A stretch of 5,989 nucleotides of DNA from Lishizhenia sp. (GCA_007117055.1 SKHH01000139.1:1-5989); one strand, 5' to 3'; numbered from the stretch's first letter, positions 1 to 5,831 are shown. Made by a program: numbers and translations. Notes: generated from the sequence alone by a model not told the origin.

Positions 1-65
1 ATCTTCAAAGATAACACTACTTCCTATCCCCTCCTGTAATTAATCCCTCGCTCGTTTGCGGGGTG

Positions 66-95
66 CAAAGATACCCACTCTTTTTACTTTAACAA
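66..95 (-). promoter_or_regulatory. Leftward promoter exiting the window
   Basis: The minus strand shows CTTG (96-93), then exactly 19 bp, then TATCTTTG (73-66), the full Bacteroidota -33/-7 arrangement. A T8-G-A8 tract (108-124) lies just upstream and could act like an UP element. The transcript would begin near 61 and run out of the left edge. Its first bases form a GC-only 6-bp stem (CCCCGC at 63-58 with GCGAGGG at 51-45, one bulge), and a purine-rich AGGAGGGGATAGGAAG follows at about 18-35. The gene it serves is outside the window. Confidence 0.75.
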
Positions 96-145
96 GTCTT
101 TTTTATCTTTTTTTTGAAAAAAAAGTAACTTACGAGTTAAGCTTC

Positions 146-175
146 AAAAAAAAAGCACATCGAAATGTGCTTTTT
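146..175 (-). terminator. Strong intrinsic terminator downstream of the porin
   Basis: An 11-bp perfect stem, AAAAAGCACAT (150-160) with ATGTGCTTTTT (165-175), closes a 4-nt loop that reads UUCG on the minus strand. A U9 tract follows on that strand (A run 146-154). On the plus strand only five T's follow, so it would work in both directions but better leftward. It lies about 130 nt past the porin stop codon and could end the porin transcript or a short independent RNA. Confidence 0.82.
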
Positions 176-216
176 AACCTAACTACTACTTATGAAACTC
201 TTCATTAAAAAATGAA
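146..216 (-). ncRNA. Candidate ~70-nt small RNA or leader
   Basis: A TACTTTTG -7 element (222-229, minus strand) would start an RNA near 216. It would open with a small hairpin (TTCATT and AATGAA arms at 211-216 and 201-206, 4-nt loop), continue through an unpaired linker, and end at the strong terminator hairpin with its U9 tail. The size and two-hairpin form are typical of small RNAs. The -33 region is poor (TTTT instead of TTTG at about 248-251), and the same stretch could simply be the porin mRNA 3' end. Confidence 0.35.
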
Positions 217-221
217 TGATG

Positions 222-229
222 CAAAAGTA
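222..229 (-). promoter_or_regulatory. -7 promoter element downstream of the porin
   Basis: The minus strand reads TACTTTTG, matching TAnnTTTG at all fixed positions. No proper TTG lies 19 bp upstream; TTTT is the closest. It points leftward at the hairpin-rich stretch 146-216, with no gene start following before the terminator. Chance occurrence in AT-rich DNA is possible. Confidence 0.4.
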
Positions 230-303
230 ACAGAGTGGTTTCATGTAAAAACTGATAAACATCATTTTCACTACTGATATTTGTCATGTTTTTTAAAATT
301 CAT

Positions 304-1719
304 TTAAAACCTATAATCAACTACTACGTTCATATTCCAGAGGTCTACTCGATTTATTCTAAATTGATCAGGGACATCATCAGGATTTTGGGCGGTTTTA
401 TTGGCTACAAAAACTCTTGCTTCCAAACCTTTTAAATAGCCTTTAAATTTATAATCAGCTGATGCAACAAAATGAAAATAAGAAGGAACACCATACTTGT
501 TCATTCTGTAGTCACTTAATTCAGAATGATTTACCGCGCTAGCACCAACAAAGAAAGACCATCCTTTTTCTGGGAGCTCATATTCATATTTTAACATTAC
601 GGCATTCACAGCACCACTTCCTTCATATCGTTCTCGAGGTAGAGAAGTAAAAAATTGTTCCCTGCCCCACTCTCTGGGAAATAAAAATCGACCTTCATTT
701 GCAATATGCAAGTAGTTTAATGACCATTTACTGTTTCCTTTTTTAAAACCTACTCTACTTCCTAATCCGTAAGTCCATTCGTCCTTAAGAATGTATGCCA
801 TACTTTGATTTTTATTCCCTCCATAATTCACAGCGGTTTGATAAAATCCTTGCCCTCCAAAAAACAACTTCGTTTTTTTGATATCCCATGAATACAGTGA
901 CTCAACAAAAGACATGTTAAAGACATTCTCATTAAAGTAATTCCAGGCTTCAACACTCAGTCCGTTTTTATTATATTGTGCACCTAACACACCTATCCCT
1001 CTTGACTTAACATTACCTTTATATTGAGAAGGTACTCCAAAAGGACTTCTTCCAAAAGGGTAAACACCATAAGAATCTTCAATCGTATACCAATCCACCG
1101 TACCTCTTATGGTAACTTTATTAAAAACAGCAGCTGTTAAATCCCACTCACCTAATTTGTATTCTATGTTTACACCATTAAACAAATTGGCTCTCATTCT
1201 ATTATCCTGCTCATTCAAAAATGGAGAGTTAAATTTTTGTCGTCCGAAAATGATATTTAGCTTTTCTCTTTCATACGTCAAATAAAGCTCCTCTAATCTA
1301 TCCAAATCATGCTTATTGGTTAAATCATTCATATCAAAAAGCAAAATCTCATAGCGATTCGTATTATCCGTTGTTGGATCTGGTTCATAAATATTGTTTT
1401 CAAAAAGTTGAAACACAAAAAAACCACTAAATCCAAAATGAAAATTTTTCCAAGAAGGACTATAATATCCTATTCCTGCACCTGACGCCAAAGCAGAATA
1501 ATTCAATAACTCTCCTTTGTTAATAGTAAACATGAAAAAGGAACGCTTATGAAACTCAAAAGTTCCTTTGTCTAAAAAATCATGACCTAATGTCCTTGTA
1601 GAATCTTTATATTCTAATATTTTATGACCACGATGATGTCCATGATCTTGAGCTCGACCAACACCAACAAAAAATATTGAAGCTAGCAAAGAGATGATCA
1701 AAAAGTAAAAAGCTTTCAT
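304..1719 (-). CDS. OprD-like outer-membrane beta-barrel porin
   Basis: This 471-residue protein has a signal peptide: Lys2, a hydrophobic core at 4-20, and a probable cut after GRA or GRAQ near residues 23-24. The mature protein is rich in alternating aromatic and polar strands and ends in a C-terminal Phe (VVVDYRF), as outer-membrane barrels do. The segment GRQKFNSPFLNEQDNRMRAN (159-178) and FPREWGREQFF (347-357) resemble Bacteroidota members of the OprD-like porin group. The substrate is unknown; its place after a sulfur-ion transporter suggests a small anion. The mature N-terminus is His rich (QDHGHHRGHK, 24-33), which could bind metal. The start lies 11 bp past the T-tract of a terminator, with no good promoter in between, so expression probably depends on readthrough or on a promoter inside the upstream gene. 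The OprD-like assignment is by motif recognition only. Confidence 0.75.
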   Translation of the reverse strand: MKAFYFLIISLLASIFFVGVGRAQDHGHHRGHKILEYKDSTRTLGHDFLDKGTFEFHKRSFFMFTINKGELLNYSALASGAGIGYYSPSWKNFHFGFSGFFVFQLFENNIYEPDPTTDNTNRYEILLFDMNDLTNKHDLDRLEELYLTYEREKLNIIFGRQKFNSPFLNEQDNRMRANLFNGVNIEYKLGEWDLTAAVFNKVTIRGTVDWYTIEDSYGVYPFGRSPFGVPSQYKGNVKSRGIGVLGAQYNKNGLSVEAWNYFNENVFNMSFVESLYSWDIKKTKLFFGGQGFYQTAVNYGGNKNQSMAYILKDEWTYGLGSRVGFKKGNSKWSLNYLHIANEGRFLFPREWGREQFFTSLPRERYEGSGAVNAVMLKYEYELPEKGWSFFVGASAVNHSELSDYRMNKYGVPSYFHFVASADYKFKGYLKGLEARVFVANKTAQNPDDVPDQFRINRVDLWNMNVVVDYRF

Positions 1720-1730
1720 AACCGTGATTT

Positions 1731-1760
1731 AAAAAAAAGAGCCTGTAAACAGACTCTTTT
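1731..1760 (-). terminator. Intrinsic terminator of the sulfur operon
   Basis: On the minus strand AAAAGAGUCUGU pairs with ACAGGCUCUUUU (1760-1749 with 1746-1735), nearly perfectly with one U-G pair and a very short loop, and runs straight into a U-tract (A run at 1731-1738 on the plus strand). It begins 4 bp after the stop codon of the last transporter gene. The U-G pair and the long U-tract both show it serves the minus strand. It separates the six-gene cluster from the porin gene. Confidence 0.85.
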
Positions 1761-1764
1761 AAAA

Positions 1765-2178
1765 TTAATGTGGTAATTTATCTTTAATCGCACCATACAA
1801 ATAGGTACCTACGGTAGCAAATACCAATACAATAGCAAATGTTAGAAAACCATATCCTATGTTCACTACCATGGGACCAGGACAGGCGCCAGAAAGGGCC
1901 CAACCAAGACCAAAAATAGATCCGCCAATCAAATAGCGAGCAATAGACTTGTTCTTAGGATAAAAAACAATGGGGTTTCCTGAGATATCGCGTAACTTAA
2001 ACTTTTTGATTAGCGCTACACCAATTACCCCCAAAACAACGGCCGTACCGATAATTCCATACATATGGAATGCCTGAAAACGAAACATCTCTTGTATTCT
2101 ATACCATGATATTGCTTCAGATTTCGCCATAACGATTCCGAACACAATACCTACTAATAAATATTTAATAAACTTCAT
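1765..2178 (-). CDS. YeeE/YedE-type transporter, second half (DUF6691-like)
   Basis: This 137-residue inner-membrane protein has hydrophobic segments at about 4-20, 40-57, 82-99 and 108-132. It carries the family motif GLGWALSGACPGP with Cys99, plus SWYRIQEMFRFQAFHMYG after the first helix, typical of the small partner of YeeE/YedE pairs (PmpB-like). With the upstream gene it would rebuild a TsuA-like transporter of 324 residues and three motif cysteines (Cys42 and Cys147 from the partner, Cys99 here). The start chosen is the ATG at 2178, preceded by a purine-rich AGAGAGAAA. The frame is open to a TTG at 2205 that overlaps the upstream stop, but this would add nine polar, charged residues (VNYKIERK) before the first helix and is not preferred. 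A strong hairpin terminator lies just past the stop, marking the end of the main operon. Confidence 0.88.
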   Translation of the reverse strand: MKFIKYLLVGIVFGIVMAKSEAISWYRIQEMFRFQAFHMYGIIGTAVVLGVIGVALIKKFKLRDISGNPIVFYPKNKSIARYLIGGSIFGLGWALSGACPGPMVVNIGYGFLTFAIVLVFATVGTYLYGAIKDKLPH

Positions 2179-2197
2179 TTTTCTCTCTATCTTATAA

Positions 2198-2761
2198 TTA
2201 ACCAAAAATCAAGGGTATAATTCCAAAAGTCATAATCAAACCACCAAGGAAAAATCCAACTACTGCTATCATAGAAGGAATTTGTAAATCTGAAATACCA
2301 CTAATAGCGTGTCCAGATGTACACCCCCCAGCATATCTTGCACCGAAACCAACTAAAAGTCCTCCAATCGATAAAATCAAAAATCCTTTTAATGAAAATG
2401 CATTCTCATTTGAAAATAATTCAGAAGGTTGAATTGATGTTGGAGCCTCAAACCCGAGTTTTGAAAGGTCACTAATTGTGTTTTCAGAAATAGCTACTGC
2501 ATAATCATCAGGTGAAAGAAACTGATTTGCTATAAATCCACCAATGATTGCTCCAACAAGAAATACCAAGTTCCAAGTTTGTTTTTTCCAATCAAAGTCA
2601 AAAAACTTTACTTTTTTTCCTGCTCCTGCAATGGAACACATTGTTCTTAGGTTGGCTGAAAAACCAAACGATTTACCAAAGAACAATAGCAGAAACATAA
2701 TTGATGAAATCACCAATCCTGAAAACCACCAAGACCAAGGTTGTATTAAAAATTCTATCAT
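2198..2761 (-). CDS. YeeE/YedE-type sulfur-ion transporter, first half
   Basis: This 187-residue inner-membrane protein belongs to the YeeE/YedE (TsuA/PmpA-like) family. Hydrophobic stretches lie at about 12-29, 64-81, 125-142 and 162-186. Two family motifs are visible: FSANLRTMCSIAG with Cys42, and GARYAGGCTSGHAISG with Cys147. In TsuA, conserved cysteines along the pore are thought to hand thiosulfate across the membrane through transient S-S-S contacts. TsuA-type proteins are usually one chain of about 330-360 residues; this one is about half that, and the next gene supplies the other half. A polar insert at about 82-122 probably forms an extramembrane loop. The stop is 19 bp before the preferred start of the partner gene, and the gap after the stress-protein gene is 17 bp. 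The transported ion could be thiosulfate, polysulfide or persulfide; the sequence does not decide. Confidence 0.9.
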   Translation of the reverse strand: MIEFLIQPWSWWFSGLVISSIMFLLLFFGKSFGFSANLRTMCSIAGAGKKVKFFDFDWKKQTWNLVFLVGAIIGGFIANQFLSPDDYAVAISENTISDLSKLGFEAPTSIQPSELFSNENAFSLKGFLILSIGGLLVGFGARYAGGCTSGHAISGISDLQIPSMIAVVGFFLGGLIMTFGIIPLIFG

Positions 2762-2778
2762 TTTATTCTATTTTTTTA

Positions 2779-3612
2779 TTATTTAATTCTATAAGAAATA
2801 ACAGGTTTATACATGTGATTGATTAGTCTTTCTGCAGCACTACTATGAAAGAAACCACCAGTTCCATGTGTTCCTACACATACCATATCCATATTATTCA
2901 TTTGATTAAAATGAATCACTCCATTTTCAATATCTAAATCCTTGAGGATATGAGTTTCATATGAATCTATTTCATTGTTATTAGCAAACACTTCCATGTT
3001 TTGAAGCACTTCCTCTTCACTCGTCTTATTTGTATTTAACACCTGTAACAGATGAATCTTTGTGCCAAAAACAGCGACAAAATGTTTAAGTAGGTTTAAA
3101 TTTTGCTTGCTATTCTCCTTGAAATCATGCACTAGAACAATGTTTTGCAGTTCGAAATGCGATCTATCACACATTAAAGAAAGTACTGGCACAGATGATT
3201 TTCTTGCAATAATTTGAGCTTCGCTGCCTACCACACGCTCTGTGATTCCAGACGCTCCTTTTGTACCCATAACTATCATGTCATACCCATTATTTTCAGC
3301 ATATTGAACAATTCCTGATGTTGTTTTACCAACTACTAAATCAGTATTAATATGATCACCAATGGCTGACTTTAGGTCTTCGAGTTTTCGAATCGCCATG
3401 TCTCTTTGCTTCTCAATAAAATCGACATCAATTTCTCCACAAGTTTCAATTTGTCCTTGAGCATTCATAGAAACCGTATCTGGAGCACTTAGCACATGAA
3501 GAAACATAATTTCCATGTCTAGTTTATCCGATAAGTTCTTGACCATTATGTATGCATATTCACCTTGAACAGAAAAATCTGTGGGTATCAATACTTTTAC
3601 CTTTTTTTCCAT
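2779..3612 (-). CDS. Tandem-domain universal stress protein (UspA family)
   Basis: This 277-residue protein has two Usp domains in tandem. Domain 1 (about 1-147) begins KVLIPTDFS and has the nucleotide-binding pattern G-2x-G-9x-G-S at Gly116, Gly119, Gly129 and Ser130, so ATP binding is likely. Domain 2 (about 155-277) begins IVLVHDFKE and keeps Gly247 and Gly250, but has Ala260-Glu261 where Gly-Ser/Thr is expected, so its nucleotide site looks degenerate. There is no signal peptide or membrane segment, which makes it cytosolic. Tandem Usp proteins often sit beside transporters and respond to energy or redox stress. Here it lies between the rhodaneses (4 bp upstream) and the transporter halves (17 bp downstream), which suggests control of, or protection linked to, sulfur uptake. 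That role is inference. Cys58, Cys148 and Cys245 could be persulfidated, but nothing in the sequence shows it. Confidence 0.9.
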   Translation of the reverse strand: MEKKVKVLIPTDFSVQGEYAYIMVKNLSDKLDMEIMFLHVLSAPDTVSMNAQGQIETCGEIDVDFIEKQRDMAIRKLEDLKSAIGDHINTDLVVGKTTSGIVQYAENNGYDMIVMGTKGASGITERVVGSEAQIIARKSSVPVLSLMCDRSHFELQNIVLVHDFKENSKQNLNLLKHFVAVFGTKIHLLQVLNTNKTSEEEVLQNMEVFANNNEIDSYETHILKDLDIENGVIHFNQMNNMDMVCVGTHGTGGFFHSSAAERLINHMYKPVISYRIK

Positions 3613-3616
3613 TTGT

Positions 3617-3985
3617 CTAACCTTTAGATTTTTTTAATTCTTTCTCCTGCTCTAATACCTCTGCAACATTTCTAAATGTACCACCATTGATTACATTCTT
3701 ATACCCCATCTCTTCTAGGATAAATTTAGCATGAGAACTTCTACCTCCACTAAGACAAAAAACAACAATTTTAGTGTCTTTATTTTGTGGAAGAACTTGT
3801 TCGTTCGATGCAATATTATCCACTGGTATATTGATGGATCCTTCCGGTGAGTATTGCTTAAACTCTTGTGGAGTTCGTACATCAATCAAAACAGCATCAC
3901 TGTATGTATCTTTTGCGGTTGATTCTTGACTCTCTGCGCAAGCTACAAGTCCAAAAAACAACATAATTAAACTTAAATATTTCAT
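3617..3985 (-). CDS. Rhodanese lipoprotein (periplasm-facing)
   Basis: This 122-residue protein begins MKYLSLIMLFFGLVAC, a short charged N-terminus, a hydrophobic core and an LVAC lipobox. Cys16 would be lipidated, placing the mature domain on the periplasmic side of the inner or outer membrane. The residues after it (AESQES) lack the strong acidic run of a surface-export signal, so periplasmic retention is likelier. The rhodanese domain follows: DVR at 35-37, NIPVD at 52-56, and the active loop CLSGGRS with catalytic Cys77 and Arg82. The C-terminal tail is Lys/Glu rich. The reading frame is open further upstream to 4102, but that extension overlaps the preceding rhodanese gene and would bury the signal peptide at residue 40, so the ATG at 3985 is used. 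It lies 5 bp after one gene and 4 bp before the stress-protein gene, so it is almost certainly cotranscribed with both. Confidence 0.9.
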   Translation of the reverse strand: MKYLSLIMLFFGLVACAESQESTAKDTYSDAVLIDVRTPQEFKQYSPEGSINIPVDNIASNEQVLPQNKDTKIVVFCLSGGRSSHAKFILEEMGYKNVINGGTFRNVAEVLEQEKELKKSKG

Positions 3986-3990
3986 ATCAA

Positions 3991-4305
3991 TTATTTTTGT
4001 AAGCTGGCTACAGCATCCCATGTGCCACCGTTTGTAACATTTTTTATCCCTTGATTTTCCAAGATTGATTTTGCTTGACCAGATCGATTTCCACTTCTGC
4101 AAAAAACGATAATATTCTCTTTGTTTTTAAACTTATCAAGTTGCTGAGTAACTTGATCTAAAGGAATATTAACTGCTCCTTTAGCACTTCCTCCAGCAAA
4201 TTCCCCCGGTGAACGAACATCAACTAAAAATGCTCCATTATTTATTAATTCTGTTAATTCTTCTGTAGAAACAGAATTCACTTTAAACATATCAAAAAAT
4301 CCCAT
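3991..4305 (-). CDS. Small single-domain cytosolic rhodanese
   Basis: This 104-residue single-domain rhodanese has no signal peptide, so it should be cytosolic. It carries the DVR motif at 29-31 (LVDVRSPGEF), the NIPLD turn at 46-50, and the active loop CRSGNRS with catalytic Cys69 and Arg73 and Arg/Ser around it. It ends with the NVTNGGTW element typical of short rhodaneses. The likely role is carrying persulfide sulfur between the transporter, thiol carriers and the dioxygenase fusion encoded just upstream. It is roughly half identical by eye, over about 70 residues, to the next gene, a lipoprotein rhodanese, which suggests a tandem duplication. The ATG at 4305 is chosen because it gives a full-length domain; Met6 is a possible but less likely start. 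The gap to the upstream gene is 68 bp and contains a hairpin; the gap to the next gene is 5 bp. Confidence 0.92.
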   Translation of the reverse strand: MGFFDMFKVNSVSTEELTELINNGAFLVDVRSPGEFAGGSAKGAVNIPLDQVTQQLDKFKNKENIIVFCRSGNRSGQAKSILENQGIKNVTNGGTWDAVASLQK

Positions 4306-4331
4306 AATTTCTATTTTTAATGATTAATAAA

Positions 4332-4361
4332 CCTAGCGCCTACTCTGAGTTAGGCACTAGG
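4332..4361 (-). other. Intercistronic hairpin between dioxygenase and rhodanese genes
   Basis: On the minus-strand RNA, CCUAGUGCCUA (4361-4351) pairs with UAGGCGCUAGG (4342-4332) through 11 bp including one U-G pair, with an 8-nt loop. On the plus strand the same position would be a C-A mismatch, so the structure suits the operon transcript. The sequence after it is AU rich (UUUAUUAAUC) without a clean U-tract. A partial attenuator, a processing site or an mRNA 3'-end stabiliser is more likely than a full terminator. Confidence 0.6.
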
Positions 4362-4373
4362 ATTAATTCTATA

Positions 4374-5789
4374 TTATTTATTCATCAATTTACTTGGACA
4401 AACGTAATCCGTTTTTGGTACACCTGCCTCAGCAATTGATTTAAACCCACCGTCTATTTCTGTGAAATTTCTATATCCTCTTGATTGAAGAATACTTGCT
4501 GCAATCATACTTCTGTACCCCCCTGCACAGTGAATAAAGAAGTGATCTTTAGGGTTAACATCTTTGACCCAATCGTTAATTTCTGCTAATGGACGACTAT
4601 ATGATTCTTCCACATGCTCAGCTTGCCATTCAGACTCTTTTCTCACATCGTATACCACAGACTCTCCTACTTTCAATCTTGATTTGAACTGATCAGCTGT
4701 AATTCTATCCACTTGATCCAACTCACGACCATCAGCTTCCCAAGCTTTCACTCCTCCTTTCAAGTAACCCAGAACATTATCAAAACCTACTCTTGTCAAA
4801 CGAGTAACTGTCTCTTCTTCCATCCCCTCTTCAACGATAAGTAAAATAGGATGTTTAACATCGCCAATCATAGCCCCAACCCATGGCGCGAAATCTCCAT
4901 TAATTCCAATGTTAATAGCATTAGGAACAAAACCTCTCGCAAAATCTCCGTTATCTCTTGTATCTAAAATAAGAGCTCCTGTCGATTCGGCCGCAGTTTC
5001 AAATTCTTTAGGAGACAACTCTGTTAAACCTTGGTTAATTACCTTGTCGACATTTTCATATCCTTTTTTATTCATCGCTACATTTGCTCCGAAATATGCT
5101 GGTGGAGGAAGTAAACCATCTGTAACTGCTTCAATAAATGCCTCTTTATTCGGTTGATTCAACGCATAGTTGGTTGCTTTTTGGTTTCCTAAAGTATCCA
5201 CTGTGTCTGTTGACATATTCTTACCACAAGCTGAACCCGCACCATGACCAGGGTATACAGTAACATCGTCAGATAGTGGCATAATCTTCGTCATTAAAGA
5301 ATCATATAAATGACCTGCCAATTCTTCCTGCGTCATGTTCGCTGCTTTTTGAGCTAAATCAGGACGTCCTACATCACCTAAGAACAATGTATCTCCTGAG
5401 AAAATAGCATGATCTTTTCCGTTTTCATCAATTAGTAAAAAAGTTGTACTTTCCATTGTATGCCCTGGAGTATGAAGTATTTTGAATTTTACATTACCCA
5501 ATTCAAAAATTTGACCATCCTCTGCCACGATACAATCAAACTCAGGGTTTGCATTTGGACCAAAAACAATTGGCGCACCAGTTGCCTTACTCAAGTCTAA
5601 GTGACCTGAAACAAAATCAGCGTGAAAATGCGTTTCAAAAATATATTTTAATTTAACCCCATCACGCTCTAATTTTTCAAGATAAGGTTGCACCTCTCTC
5701 AATGGATCTATTATCACTGCTTCACCGTTACTTATAATGTAATAAGCTCCTTGAGCTAAACATCCTGTATAAATTTGTTCTACTTTCAT
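4374..5789 (-). CDS. Persulfide dioxygenase-rhodanese fusion (CstB-like MBL-fold protein)
   Basis: This 471-residue cytosolic protein has three parts. Residues 1-255 are a metallo-beta-lactamase fold of the ETHE1/persulfide dioxygenase type: THFHAD at 53-58 gives His54, His56 and Asp58, followed by His63, His110 (TPGHT), Asp133 (SGDTLF) and His182 (YPGHG). Phe59 stands where glyoxalase II-type enzymes have a second-metal His, which fits a single iron. Residues about 256-355 form a rhodanese-like domain with VEEGMEE where the catalytic loop should be, so it has no Cys. Residues about 363-460 form a second rhodanese domain with Cys421 in CAGGYRS. The layout matches Staphylococcus CstB, which oxidises low-molecular-weight persulfides to sulfite and thiosulfate; Cys188 (SACG) may correspond to its second important Cys. 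The physiological thiol carrier is unknown here. The ATG start at 5789 lies about 40 nt below a TACCTTTG -7 element and has an A-rich leader. It is the first gene of the cluster. Confidence 0.93.
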   Translation of the reverse strand: MKVEQIYTGCLAQGAYYIISNGEAVIIDPLREVQPYLEKLERDGVKLKYIFETHFHADFVSGHLDLSKATGAPIVFGPNANPEFDCIVAEDGQIFELGNVKFKILHTPGHTMESTTFLLIDENGKDHAIFSGDTLFLGDVGRPDLAQKAANMTQEELAGHLYDSLMTKIMPLSDDVTVYPGHGAGSACGKNMSTDTVDTLGNQKATNYALNQPNKEAFIEAVTDGLLPPPAYFGANVAMNKKGYENVDKVINQGLTELSPKEFETAAESTGALILDTRDNGDFARGFVPNAINIGINGDFAPWVGAMIGDVKHPILLIVEEGMEEETVTRLTRVGFDNVLGYLKGGVKAWEADGRELDQVDRITADQFKSRLKVGESVVYDVRKESEWQAEHVEESYSRPLAEINDWVKDVNPKDHFFIHCAGGYRSMIAASILQSRGYRNFTEIDGGFKSIAEAGVPKTDYVCPSKLMNK

Positions 5790-5831
5790 TTTTTTAATTT
5801 TTAGTTTTTAATTTATTTCGTTTTGATGATA

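Larger units (their letters stand above)
1..303. other. Non-coding left-edge region
   Basis: No protein-coding gene is supported in this stretch. It holds, from right to left, the -7 element at 222-229, overlapping small inverted repeats at 192-216, the terminator hairpin at 146-175, the T8-G-A8 tract at 108-124, and the leftward promoter at 66-95 with its GC-rich leader. A short palindrome, ATCTT-CA-AAGAT, occupies the first 12 bases. Two mini-frames cross 179-215 (8 codons on minus, 7 on plus) but neither is convincing as a gene. Confidence 0.7.

Noticed and set aside
6..13. Second TATCTTTG on the minus strand at the left edge
   Set aside because: It has no TTG at the right distance and lies inside the transcript from the better promoter at 66-95; it also overlaps a small palindrome that may explain it.
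2179..2205. TTG start for the second transporter half
   Set aside because: The ATG at 2178 has a purine-rich upstream sequence and places the first helix at the N-terminus; the TTG overlaps the preceding stop codon and adds polar residues only.
2544..2786. 80-codon open frame on the plus strand
   Set aside because: It lies antisense inside the first transporter-half gene and runs past its start, and its translation shows no recognisable domain. The minus-strand frame has clear family motifs.
3986..4102. N-terminal extension of the lipoprotein rhodanese
   Set aside because: It overlaps the upstream rhodanese in another frame, has an unusual composition, and would bury the signal peptide and lipobox 39 residues in.
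4328..4335. TAGGTTTA, a near -7 element ahead of the small rhodanese
   Set aside because: It misses the final G and has no TTG at 19-bp spacing. It lies within and just beside the intercistronic hairpin, so a second promoter is not supported.
4909..5157. 82-codon open frame on the plus strand
   Set aside because: It is antisense within the dioxygenase-rhodanese fusion, which is convincingly coding; its translation looks like a low-complexity shadow.
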